64,000 nucleotides of DNA from the NCBI GenBank assembly GCA_025558095.1, contig JAIVFI010000018.1:620001-684000 (forward strand). Reading direction: 5' to 3'. Both the position numbers and the translations under genes were made by a program. The DNA is from Hyaloraphidium curvatum. Its lineage: Eukaryota > Monoblepharomycota > Hyaloraphidiomycetes > Hyaloraphidiales > Hyaloraphidiaceae. Shown piece after piece: positions 1 through 9,185 of the stretch. Each line of letters starts with the position of its first letter. The stretch's first letter is position 1. The notes beneath the pieces were generated by a model. That model ran no database searches. It had not been told where the DNA came from and was given only the letters and a program-made list of their open reading frames with translations.

Positions 1-457
1 GGCGGCACGGCTCCTTGCGGAAGCGGACGAGGCGTCTCGGGTTTCCGTGCGGCTCGGCAATTCCCCGGACGTCGTTAGCGATCTGGCCGGGGTCGTGCAG
101 GCTGCGCAACGCCGGTTCGCGATGGCGGCCAACGTATCGACGGCGGACCTGCCTGCGGCGAGGGCCAACGATACCCTGCTCGCTGCCCGTCTGCTCGGAT
201 TCGCGGACTACCTCGCCGCGAACCCTGTCCCGGGGCTTCCGATCTGCTGGTACGGCAGCGGCGAGGACTTTCTCGCGATCGGCCTGGGGCTGGCCTGGTA
301 CGAGCGGAACGCGACTGGGGCGATCGTGGGCTACGGGATCGACCATCCGACCGCGTCCCCGGACGGCAAGTACGTCGGCATAGCGTTCGCCACGGGGTTC
401 GCGTGGCTCGCGCTGGCGTACTGCGGGCTCTGGCTCTGCAACTTCCGGCAGAGATAG
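1..457 (+). CDS. 3' end of unknown protein with C-terminal membrane helix (partial)
   Basis: An open frame (codons starting at base 2) enters from the left edge and stops at 455-457, giving about 151 C-terminal residues; the start is outside the window. The last 25 or so residues contain a strongly hydrophobic stretch (YVGIAFATGFAWLALAYCG) followed by a short basic tail ending NFRQR, so it probably ends in a single membrane helix with a tiny C-terminal tail. Upstream are a moderately hydrophobic segment (LLGFADYLAANPVPGLP) and an NATG glycosylation sequon. I do not recognise a family. Codon use and GC match the neighbouring genes. The frame could also be the last exon of a spliced gene. Confidence 0.6.
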   Translation, partial: AARLLAEADEASRVSVRLGNSPDVVSDLAGVVQAAQRRFAMAANVSTADLPAARANDTLLAARLLGFADYLAANPVPGLPICWYGSGEDFLAIGLGLAWYERNATGAIVGYGIDHPTASPDGKYVGIAFATGFAWLALAYCGLWLCNFRQR

Positions 458-671
458 GGGGCAGGGTGCTGCCCCTGACCGGACCCGACCCGGCGCAACC
501 TCCGGTGAACATAGCAGGATTTGCATCTGTCACGAATGAGAAACCCTGTTCGAAACCCTCTGCTTACGCAGCGACCAGAATCCTTGGATGAGTCGTCAGG
601 GGCCGGGGGCCGCGGGCACCGCCAACTACGCGTGACCGCAGACCCCGACCGAATACCCCTGCACCGGACCC

Positions 672-2497
672 ATGTTTGCCGGCAGTCGCTTTCCGCGGCT
701 CCTGCGTGCGGCTCTCCCGCGCCATGCTCCATTCCCGGGCCCCGCGGCGCCGCTGCCGTCCCGTGGCGCGGCCAGCGCGGCTGCGGGCGGCGCGCCGGTG
801 CCGGACTTCAACGACGCGCGCGAGTCGTTCGCGGCAAAATCGCTGCGCGATCTCGTGCGTGCGCGCGCGGTATTCCGGCTGTCGCAGGTGCGGCCGCTGG
901 TCGCCAACGCGGACCGCCTGGTGCGCGCCGCCTACTCGGTGCTGGGAACGCGCATCACAAACGCGCTGCTGCGGTGGTCGTTCTTCGGCCACTTTTGCGC
1001 CGGCGAGGACGTGAATTCCATCAGGCCCACCGTGCAGTTTCTGGAGAGGAACGGCATCGGCTCCATCCTGGACTATGCCGCCGAGTCGGACCTGGAGGAG
1101 GAGGACGCCGAGCCACCGGCGCCGCAATCGCCCGCAGCGGCCGGGGTCCAGTGCCGGGTGTACGACTACAAGGACGGTGGGATTTTCCTTGATTCATTCG
1201 CCGTACCGGGGGACGTGAACGCTGACACGATTGTCGCCTCTGTTCAGAGGAGCTCTGCGACGCGCACGCCGCCACCTTCGAGGCCTGCATCCGCGCCGTG
1301 CACGACGTGTCGCCGACCGGCTTCGCCGCCATCAAGATCACGGCGCTCGGAAACCCCCTCCTGCTCAAGCGGATGTCCGTCGCCCTGGTCGAGCTCCGCA
1401 AGCTCTTCCAGCGCTTCGACGTCGACGGCACGGGCCACGTGACGCGGGAGCAGTTCCTCCAGGCCTACGCCCGCATCTTCGTCTCGGGCGACGCCGCCGC
1501 GCTGTTCGACGAGCTCGACGTCGACAAGGACGGCATGGTCGACTACATCGAGTGGTCCAACAAGCTCGTCCTGGAGGAGCTCCACAACCTGACCTCGCAC
1601 TGCCGCGAGAAGGGCCCCCTCTCGCAGGCCGTCCTGGACCCCGAGGAGCGCTCGCTTCTCGCCCGCATGCGGGAGCGCGCGGACCGGCTGGCCTCCCTGG
1701 CGCAGCAGCTCGGCGTGCGGCTCATGATCGACGCCGAGCATACCTACTTCCAGCCCGCCATCGACAACATCACCGTCGACCTCGCGCGCAAGTACAACCG
1801 CGCCTTCCCGGCCGTCTTTGGCACGTACCAGATGTACCTCCGCGACTCGCTCGGTCGCCTCCGGACGGACATCGAGCGCGCGCAAAAGGGCGGCTACTGG
1901 TTCGCGGCCAAGCTCGTCCGCGGGGCCTACGTCGCCCTGGAGCGGGAATACGCGGCCGAGAACGGGCTCGAGGACCCCATCTGGCCCAACATCGCCGACA
2001 CCCACGCCAACTACGATTCCGGCGTCGCCGAGGTGCTCAAACGGATGGCGGCCGGGGAAAAGGTCGAGGTGATGATCGCCAGCCACAACCAGCGCTCGGT
2101 GGAAAAGGCCATCGCTCTGGTGCGCGATCTTGGCATGGGGCCGGGGAACGGGGTGTACTTTGGGCAGCTGCTGGGGATGGCGGACAACCTGACGTTCCCG
2201 CTGGGCCATGCGGGGTACAAGGCGTACAAATACGTGGGTCGCTGATGGTCGAGATGGACGCTGCTCGTTGGGCTCACCCGTCTGCTCCCGGCAGGTGCCG
2301 TACGGCAAGGTCAACGAGGTCATGCCCTACGTGAGCCGCTCTTCCACCCCTTTCGCTGCCCGCCATCGCTCACGAACGCCCGTTCGCAGCTGATTCGCCG
2401 CGCGCAGGAGAACTCGGACGCCCTCGGCGGCGCGGGCAAGGAGCTCAAGATGCTGCGCACCGAGATCCGGAGGAGGATCTTCCCGGCTCTGTCGTGA
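672..2497 (+). CDS. PUT1: Proline dehydrogenase with inserted EF-hand pair
   Basis: FAD-dependent oxidation of proline to pyrroline-5-carboxylate in mitochondria. Exons 672-1176, 1248-2233, 2295-2330 and 2390-2497 give 544 aa; the 36-nt third exon and the last exon restore the conserved PYGKVNEVMPY / LIRRAQENSD ending. PRODH signatures are clear: GFAAIKITALG, LGVRLMIDAEHTYFQPAID, KLVRGAYVALERE and ASHNQRSV. The N-terminus is Arg/Ala-rich with few acids, as expected for a mitochondrial presequence. Between the first barrel strand and the rest lies an EF-hand pair: loop 1 at residues 226-237 (DVDGTGHVTREQ, with Gln instead of Glu at position 12) and loop 2 at 259-270 (DVDKDGMVDYIE, fully canonical). 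Calcium control of proline oxidation is an inference from these loops. Start chosen at the first in-frame ATG. Confidence 0.93.
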
Positions 2498-2802
2498 TGG
2501 GGCTGCGGCCATCGTGGCTATGTATGGGCCTGCATTGGTAGTCGATGGCTTTCTCGTTTGAGGTCAAGTGCGTGAAGGTCCGTCCGGGGGGAACCTGGGC
2601 TTCTTGGCAAAGGACTCGGACCTGCAGTCCTTGCAACGATCGATGTAGCTGATGGATGCTTCACTGTTGCAGCACATTGCCCGTTGGATCCATCCTGGCA
2701 CTTGCCACTTGCCACCACGCACCGACGAACTTAGCGTGCCCTGTCCCGTTTCGCTTCCTGGTCCGACCGAATAGGAGCCTCTGACTGCTCTCTGGGACCG
2801 AA
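2498..2802. other. Intergenic, PRODH to dioxygenase
   Basis: About 305 bases between the PRODH stop and the dioxygenase start. I see no coding exon, RNA gene or repeat; it should hold the PRODH 3' end and the dioxygenase promoter. Confidence 0.5.
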
Positions 2803-3696
2803 ATGTCGCTCTCGGCGCTCAACGGCCCGCGAGTGCGCGCCACTGCCGCCCGCGGTGACTTCCAGCACGTCTCGCTGTCCCCCGCCACGCCCCTCATCGG
2901 CTCCTTTGTGGACGGCGTGGACCTCGCCGACGTCACCGACGCCCAGATTGAGGAGCTCAAACGTGCCGTGGGAGAGCGGGGCGTGCTCTTCTTTCGCAAC
3001 CAGCACATGGCCCCCGAGCAGCACCTCGCCCTCGGCCGGCGCTTCGGCGAGCTCGCCGTCCACCCCGCCGCGCCCAACGACGGCGACCCCGCGCTCATGA
3101 CCATCCGCACCGGCCCAAATTCGCTGCGCGCGAACGGCGAGGGGTGGCACTCGGACGTGTCCTGCGAGGAACGCCCGCCGATGGGCTCCATCCTCCTCAT
3201 CCGGGAATGCCCCCCCACGGGCGGCGACACCCTCTTCTCCAGCACCGCAGCCGCCTACGACGCCCTCTCGGACCGGATGAAGGCCTACCTGGAGGGCCTG
3301 GAGGCGCTACACGATGGCGAGCACGTGTACCGCGGCCTGTTCTCGAACGAGGGCGTGGCGGACAAACCGGTCTACCCGCAGGCGGTGCACCCGGTCGTGC
3401 GCGTGCACCCCGTCACGGGGAGGCGGACGATCTACGTCAACAGGGGTTTCACCACGCGGATCCTGGGGGTGCCGGCGGACGAGGGCCGCGCGGTGCTGGA
3501 TTTCCTCTTCCGCCACTGCGAGGATCCCATATTCGGCTGCCGATTCTCGTGGGAGCCCAACTCGGTGGCGTTCTGGGACAATCGCTGCACGATCCACAGG
3601 GCCATGTGGGACTACTGGCCCGCCGAGCGGAGCGGGAACCGGGTCACGATCATTGGCGAGCGGCCCGTCGGCCCGCGGCCGACGGAAAAGCTCTGA
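2803..3696 (+). CDS. TauD/TfdA-family 2-oxoglutarate/Fe(II) dioxygenase
   Basis: A single uninterrupted 297-residue frame, the usual length for the family. The Fe(II) facial triad is visible: H116 and D118 in EGWHSDVS, and H265 in CTIHRAMWDYWP. R280, fifteen residues after the distal His, is the expected 2-oxoglutarate carboxylate anchor. Other family marks are FRNQHMAPEQHLALGRRFGE near the N-terminus and GDTLFSSTAAAYDALS in the middle. The family hydroxylates substrates such as taurine, sulfonates, chlorophenoxyacetates or alpha-keto acids; the substrate here cannot be read from sequence. The gene has no introns, unlike many of its neighbours, but its GC content looks the same. The ATG at 2803 is the first in frame. 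Confidence 0.93.
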   Translation: MSLSALNGPRVRATAARGDFQHVSLSPATPLIGSFVDGVDLADVTDAQIEELKRAVGERGVLFFRNQHMAPEQHLALGRRFGELAVHPAAPNDGDPALMTIRTGPNSLRANGEGWHSDVSCEERPPMGSILLIRECPPTGGDTLFSSTAAAYDALSDRMKAYLEGLEALHDGEHVYRGLFSNEGVADKPVYPQAVHPVVRVHPVTGRRTIYVNRGFTTRILGVPADEGRAVLDFLFRHCEDPIFGCRFSWEPNSVAFWDNRCTIHRAMWDYWPAERSGNRVTIIGERPVGPRPTEKL

Positions 3697-4149
3697 GGGG
3701 GAGGGCTCGATGCACGTGGCAACGGGTGCGATCATGGACGGTCGTGGCGTCGCCTGTCAATCCGACCATGTTCGAGATTCCCCTCCATCCCTCCTCGCAC
3801 TCCCTGTGTTCTGGATTTCGGTTTCCCTCTCGCGAGCTTCTTGGAGAGGCCGATCATGGCCACCTTAGCGGGCTATCGGCGCCGTTGTCAGCCTGATGAC
3901 CAGCTCGACGCGAGCAAGGGAAACCCACCGAGTAGTTGGTCTGCGGTGCTGTTGTCTGTAGCTTTCGGGCATCCGAACCAGTGAATGGATCTTGCCTTGA
4001 TGAACCCAAGAAACTTGATGGCCGATGTGTGGCGGAGTGCAAATGGAATATGCCCGATCGGACTCGGTCGGGTTCACCCGTCCACCCGCCGTCCCCCGTC
4101 AGCACCGTTCAACGCCGCCCGCGCTTTATCCCGTCGCCGGCACCCAGCC
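3697..4149. other. Intergenic, dioxygenase to thaumatin-like gene
   Basis: About 450 bases without a supportable gene. The reading frame of the next gene is open upstream to 3985, but there is no signal-peptide-like start there. Contains presumed 3' end and promoter sequence only. Confidence 0.45.
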
Positions 4150-5554
4150 ATGGGCGGCCATCGCCGCGCGGCGCTGCTAGTCGCGGCGGCGTCGCTGCTC
4201 TCGCTCTCGGTCGTTGCATCCGCCGCGCTTGTCCGCCGGGACCCGCCCGCGCAGACGGCCGACGTGCGGCTGATCAACGGCTGCGGCGTCGACCTGTGGT
4301 TCGAGGCGCGCAGCAACGACGACTCGCCGCTGCCGGGCTACACGGAGACGCGCTCCAAAGTCGGACCCGGAGGGTGGGTCCACGGTGTCACCTGTCAAGC
4401 TCCCCCGTGCGCTAAAATTCCTCCCCTCCCGCCTCCCAGCTTCGCCGACTACACTCTGCCGGCTACCGGGATTGTCGCGGCGCATTTCTGGGCCAAGTAC
4501 GGCTGCGATGCCAAGGGCATGAACTGCGCCATCGGCGATCAGAAGCGGTACTGGAACTCCACCGCCAAGGCGCTCGGCGGGTGCCCGCCCTCGGGCTGCA
4601 CGCCGCCCATCGACACCCTGTTTGAAATCACCGCCAAATGCAAGCCCGGCTCGTCGTGTTACGACGCCAACGAGCGCTCGTTCTGGGACACCTCGCACGT
4701 CGACGGGTGGTCGATTCCGTACCGAGTCAGGGGCATCGGCGCGGCTTCCGAGATCGCCAAGTGCGACCCCGGCTTCCAGTCCGGGGTCGTCGACGCATCG
4801 CAGCTCTCGGGCGCGCACTGCCCCGGGTCCGAGGACATCTCCTGGAACGGGACCTGGCCATCCGTTATCGTTGGCGGCAAGACAATCAGCCTCCGAACCG
4901 TGGATCTGCGCTACGTTTCGGGGGGAAAGGTGCTCGGGTGCTTTTCTCCCTGCCAGAAGGTCACGCAGACACCGGTCCAGGGCGGTCTCGGCCAGAGCGA
5001 CATGTGGGGCGCCGCAGCAGCAAGGCCGAAGAGGAAATGCTTACCCGCTCGCTCACTTCGCTCCCCCAGGGACGGCAAGGTCGGGACGTACATGTGCTGC
5101 CCCACGCACGTCGCGAATCCGACGCCCGACAACTGCAAGCCCGCGGCGGGCTGCGTGCTTCCCCCCGTCTGCCGGGCCGGGCCAGTCCCCAAGACGGGCT
5201 ACGTCAAGGCAATCCATGCCTACGTTCCGGGGTCCTAGTTGGTGGCGGACCGCTGTCGCCCCGGCACGCCCCTGACGTGGCTCCTTCCTCAGCGGCTACT
5301 CGTACGACGACGGTTCGGGCAACCACAACTGCCCACCCGGCACGGTGGTCTACGAGATGACCTTCTGCCCGCCCGGGTCGGCGGCGTACCCGGCTTCCCT
5401 GCCCAAGCCCACGACGGCAGGCCCCAAGAAAACGACCACGCGCAGGAAGAGCACGACCAAGGTGCTCTTCGGCGCGAAGAGGTCGAGCACGAAGCGGAGG
5501 ACGACGACCAAAAGGAGGTCGAGCCAGAGGCGTTCGACGTCCAGGAGGACCTAG
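4150..5554 (+). CDS. Secreted thaumatin-like protein with Lys/Arg/Ser/Thr-rich tail
   Basis: Exons 4150-4373, 4440-5231 and 5293-5554 give 425 aa. The start at 4150 places a classical signal peptide first (hydrophobic core LLVAAASLLSLSVVASA). The mature part has the thaumatin/PR-5 pattern: an N-terminal RLINGCGVDLWFEA strand, PGG, many cysteines, ITAKC, CFSPCQKVTQTPVQGGLG, TYMCCPTHV..P.NC and HAYVPGGYSYDDGSGNHNC across the last intron. Thaumatin-like proteins are beta-glucan-binding or antifungal wall proteins; the role here is unknown. The last 50 or so residues after the domain are dominated by K, R, S and T (GPKKTTTRRK, KRSSTKRRTTTKRRS), which is unusual. A further in-frame intron inside 5010-5071 is possible; removing it does not change the frame. 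Confidence 0.82.
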
Positions 5555-5927
5555 GCGGTGCGGGGCGCCGGAACCCGCTGGACGGGCAGAGTCAGTTTGG
5601 TGAAGTGTTACAAGTAGTGTATGCTGCGTCTAGTATGTTTTCTTATTAATATGGATTCGAGATGTTCCGGCCGACTGGACGATTCGTCCGCGCTGCCGTC
5701 GTACGCGGAGGAGCTTGTGAGCATACGGAGAGAAGCCACACGAGGAGAAGGAGCAGATTCGTGCAGCAATCAGGGCATTAGCGCCCGGCTGCCATGGTGC
5801 TGGTCGATCTAGCGGATCTTCGTAAGTGGTGCGTTGAAGAGGAAGGCATAACCATATCCGATCTTGGCCGCCTCATGCACTGTCGGCCGGATCAGTTTGC
5901 CTCCCAGAGCCTCTTGGAGCATCAGGA
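5555..5927. other. Intergenic, thaumatin-like gene to amidohydrolase
   Basis: About 370 bases. Near 5600-5655 the DNA turns locally AT-rich (TATGTTTTCTTATTAATATGG), the likely 3' UTR/polyadenylation region of the thaumatin-like gene. No gene seen in the remainder. Confidence 0.45.
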
Positions 5928-7956
5928 ATGGCCGCCGAGACAACTACCGCGATGGCGCCCCACGCGCACGCCTCCGACTCCTGCGACCACCGCTCCTGCT
6001 GCATCGACCTGCCCGTGGACATCCTGCCGGCGTGGCTGGTCCCCCCGCAGCGCACCGAGGACGATGCCGGGCTGCTCGCGATGAACCCGACCGCCAACTT
6101 CTCGCGCGTCCCCGACGGTATCAAGCTGAAGCCGGAGATTACCGCGCAGATGGAGGAGATGAGGGAGATGAGGAGGATGCTCCGTGGGGTCAAAAGCGAC
6201 CTGTGTCGCGCGGCGCCGGCTCCCGAGCACGAGGAGCTCGGGAACCGGCACCTGCGGCATGCCCGAGCGACTCAGCGCTTACCGCGAGCCTCGCAGACGC
6301 GTGGCCCGAGATGGGTTTCCACGAAGTTAAAACTTCGACGTACATCGAGGAGCAGCTGAGGAAGCTGGACGGCGTGCAGGTTCCCTCACGGTCTGCGTTC
6401 GTCCTGGAGCACTATCTGACGATGGCGCGCAGGTGGTCACAAAGCTCGGCGTTACGGGGCTCATTGGAATGTGAGACGCGTGCCGTGCTTGCTCCGAAAG
6501 AACCTGGAGCCCAACGGAGCGCTCGACAGATACCGCGGCGCGAACCCAGGGCCGACAATCGCTTTCCGCGCGGACATGGTTAGTCTTCGCCGAGGTCTCG
6601 TTGCTTTACTGTCTCACCTACGTCTCTTTCAGGACGGGCTGCCCGTCAACGAGCGTGCCGAGGGCATCAAGTCGGAGTCGTGGATCAGCAAGAACCCCGG
6701 CGTGATGCATGCTTGTGGCCACGTGAGTTGGGTGGCCGTGTGCTAACGGTGTCCGCGGCTGACGCTCGAGGGCAGGACGGCCACGTCACGAGTTGGTTGG
6801 CCGCCTGCTTGCCGTTTTCGAAGCTAATTTTGAGGCCAGTGCTCATCGCTTTCGCCCGTGCGGTCGTGGCCAAGTGGAAGCCCGCCGACGTCCACGGCAC
6901 CATCGTGTTCCTGTTCCAACCTGCCGAAGAGGGCGACGGAGGGGCGCCGAAGATGCTTGAAGACGGCGTGCTCACGGCGGGAGGGCTGAAGGACATCGAC
7001 GCCTTCGTAGGTTCCCCGGTCCACGCCTTGCTCGAATTCTGACCGCTTCTGGGGCACAGTACGGCATCCACCTGAGCTCAGGTGCTCCCCTCGGCTCCGT
7101 CGTGACGAAGGCCGGGCCTCTCATGGCCGGCATCGACGTCTTCGACATCAAGGTCAAGGGTGTCGGCGGCCACGGAGCCATGCCCCACCAGACCGTCGAC
7201 TCGATCCTCGTGGTCACGCAGCTGGTCAACCAGCTGCACACGATCATCTCCCGCAACATTGATCCCATGGACACCGGTGTTGTGACGGTCGGCAAGATCA
7301 GTGCCGGTACCGCGAACAACGTGATTGCGGACGACGCGGTGAGCTCCATCTTGCGGCACGCTCGTGGCGTGCATTTAGCAAACATTTTCAGACGGTCATC
7401 GGGACGATCAGATATTTCTCGGAGGAAGTCCGGGAGAAGATCCACTCGCGGATCCAGGCCCTTTGCAGGTTACCTTCATTCTTGGTGGCCCTTTGCCTCC
7501 GAACTGATCCAACTTATTGGCAGGGGTATCGAAGAAGGCTACGGTTGCAATGTCACGCCCAACATCGTCGGAAACTACCCGCCGACGATCAACCACGCGA
7601 AAGAGGCGGACATCGTGCTGAAAGCGGCCGGCAAGGTTGTCGGACCAATGGCGATCCGGACCGAGAAGGGCGTGATGGTTTGTTGACCTTGCTCGTGTTC
7701 TCCGTGGGGCTCCGGCTGATCTGTTGGGCAGGGATCGGAAGACTTCAGCTTCTTTATCCAGCAGCGGCCCGGAGCGTTCTTCTTCGTCGGCGCGGCGCTC
7801 GAAGCGGACCGCCTCGCGGCCTACCCGCACCACAGCCCGCTGTTCGACTTCCACGAGGATGCGATGGCGGTCGGGGCGAGCGTCTGGATGCAGCTGTTCG
7901 AGGACCTGCTGGTGGAGCCCGGGAAGGCAGCGAGGGCGTCGGATGCGAGGTTGTGA
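5928..7956 (+). CDS. M20D amidohydrolase (IAA-amino-acid hydrolase/hippuricase type)
   Basis: Eleven exons: 5928-6183, 6297-6379, 6433-6470, 6530-6578, 6633-6722, 6776-6791 (16 nt), 6840-7006, 7060-7338, 7392-7468, 7524-7677, 7732-7956, total 477 aa. Splicing restores the family line: MLHAWPEMGFHEVKTS, YRGANPGPTIAFRADMDGLP, HACGHDGHVTMLIAFA, FLFQPAEEGDGGA, GIHLSSGAPLG, GGHGAMPHQTVDS, GSEDFSFFIQQRPG and AYPHHSPLFDFHEDA. The Cys/His of HACGHDGH, the EE of QPAEEG and the His of YPHHS are the known metal-site residues. The family hydrolyses N-acyl amino acids. The N-terminus is rich in Cys and His (HAHASDSCDHRSCC). The last three residues are ARL, which fits the PTS1 consensus, so a peroxisomal location is possible. 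The next gene's ATG lies only 48 bases after the stop. Confidence 0.9.
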
Positions 7957-8004
7957 TGCAGATGTTGTCGATCTAGTGTTTAGTTCTTGAAGAACTTTGT
8001 TAAG

Positions 8005-9110
8005 ATGGAAGCGGAGCCTGTAAGGTTGACGATGACGCTACTCAAGCAGCGCGTTGGTAGCTTTGCCGCTCGCCAACGGCCCGACAACATGCCCTCCGCG
8101 GAGCACTTTGTCGAGCGCTCGGCGCGTGTGACGGCGGTTCCTGGACGGCAGAATGAGTACGAGGGCAACGTCGACTCGGAATGGGAGAACAACCCGTGGG
8201 AAGAGCGGAAGCTGTCGGCGATACCTCCTCTGAACCGGTTCGCCTTCTCAGCGGCGTCCCGTTGGGCAGCCTTCCTGTCGCGCTTGTTCTCCGCGCCCTC
8301 CTGGCTCATTTTCCGAAGCACCCGGATCCGTTGACCCTCTCGTGCCAATTCCTGGCGTCTGTGGGCGTCGGGCCGGTCCGAATCGCTGTCAACGGCAGAC
8401 GCGTCGGACGGACATTTGCCTTTGTCTCGGCGGACCTCTTTTCGAACGGGCAGCACTGCTTGTCTGTGATGGCCACTCTCGCCGACCTGCGGGTATCGAG
8501 GGCTTTGGATATCTTCAACGACCGGGAGCTTGCTACAGCGTTTCTGGACGCGGGCACGCCTCCCCGGCCGGATGATTGTCGGGATGTGACCGCGACAGTC
8601 GCGAAAGTCGCGAAGTGGATGCGGCTGTTCAACGTGCGCGAGATTTCCGAGAACTCGGACCCCTTGACTAGGAACTATTGGGCCGGTGGGTTCTGGCAGG
8701 TTCACTGCCAGTAGGATGTGATTGACCAGTCTCTGATCGGGACAGCGACCGTGGATAAGGCTTCTATTACTCCCATTCTCGTCACCCTCTTGCTCGACCG
8801 GCCACTCCTTTACGCGGACCGGGGTGTGCTCAGGCCCGGTCTTGTGATGCGCAGCTGTAAGGCCAGCTATCCGCTTGCTTCCTCGTATCCTGAACTTTGC
8901 CCTACAGACACGACCATCTCGCTCACGATCGACTTCCATTCCACCTACAACTCTGAATCGCCTTGGCTGCACATGCGGACGCGGCGCTCACACCGGGAAG
9001 GGGAAATGAGCATGACCGAGAGCGCGGCTTGGACAGCCGAGGGAAAGCTCTTGGCAAGCATGCGCCAACAGGGCCGCATGACGGTGGCGGAGGTGAAAGG
9101 AAAGCTCTGA
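8005..9110 (+). CDS. TesB-like acyl-CoA thioesterase (thioesterase superfamily)
   Basis: Double-hotdog thioesterases hydrolyse acyl-CoA to free acid and CoA. Exon 1 (8005-8195) carries NEYEGNVDSEW. Exon 2 starts at 8252 and gives LPVALVLRALLAHFPKHPDP, then LTLSCQFLASVGVGPVRIAV and GRTFAFVSADL, all characteristic of the fungal branch. The C-terminal hotdog is visible in TTISLTIDFHSTYNSESPWL and AWTAEGKLLASMRQQG. The join between the halves is uncertain: my best model has introns 8700-8759 and 8857-8907 (strong GTAAGG donor). The continuous frame otherwise meets a TAG at 8712-8714. The ATG at 8005 is used because upstream in-frame starts are non-ATG. It is convergent with the helicase gene; only 75 bases separate the stops. 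Confidence 0.72.
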
Positions 9111-9185
9111 ATCCAGTACCTTCCTCTTCTAGTACCTAGATCTAAGAGTGGAGCAGACAAGAGATAGAGTCGGTATCTAGAGGTA

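Noticed and set aside
5010-5071. GC-AG intron inside the thaumatin-like coding region
   Set aside because: The translated segment is low-complexity and the 3' end CCCCCAG is good, but the only phase-compatible GC donor lacks a consensus. Left as coding.
8712-8714. Fourth in-frame TAG, in the thioesterase gene
   Set aside because: A normal-sized intron (8700-8759) removes it in frame, so it is not counted with the other three.
7980-8972. 330-codon minus-strand frame opposite the thioesterase
   Set aside because: No recognisable domain, while the plus strand has clear thioesterase motifs.
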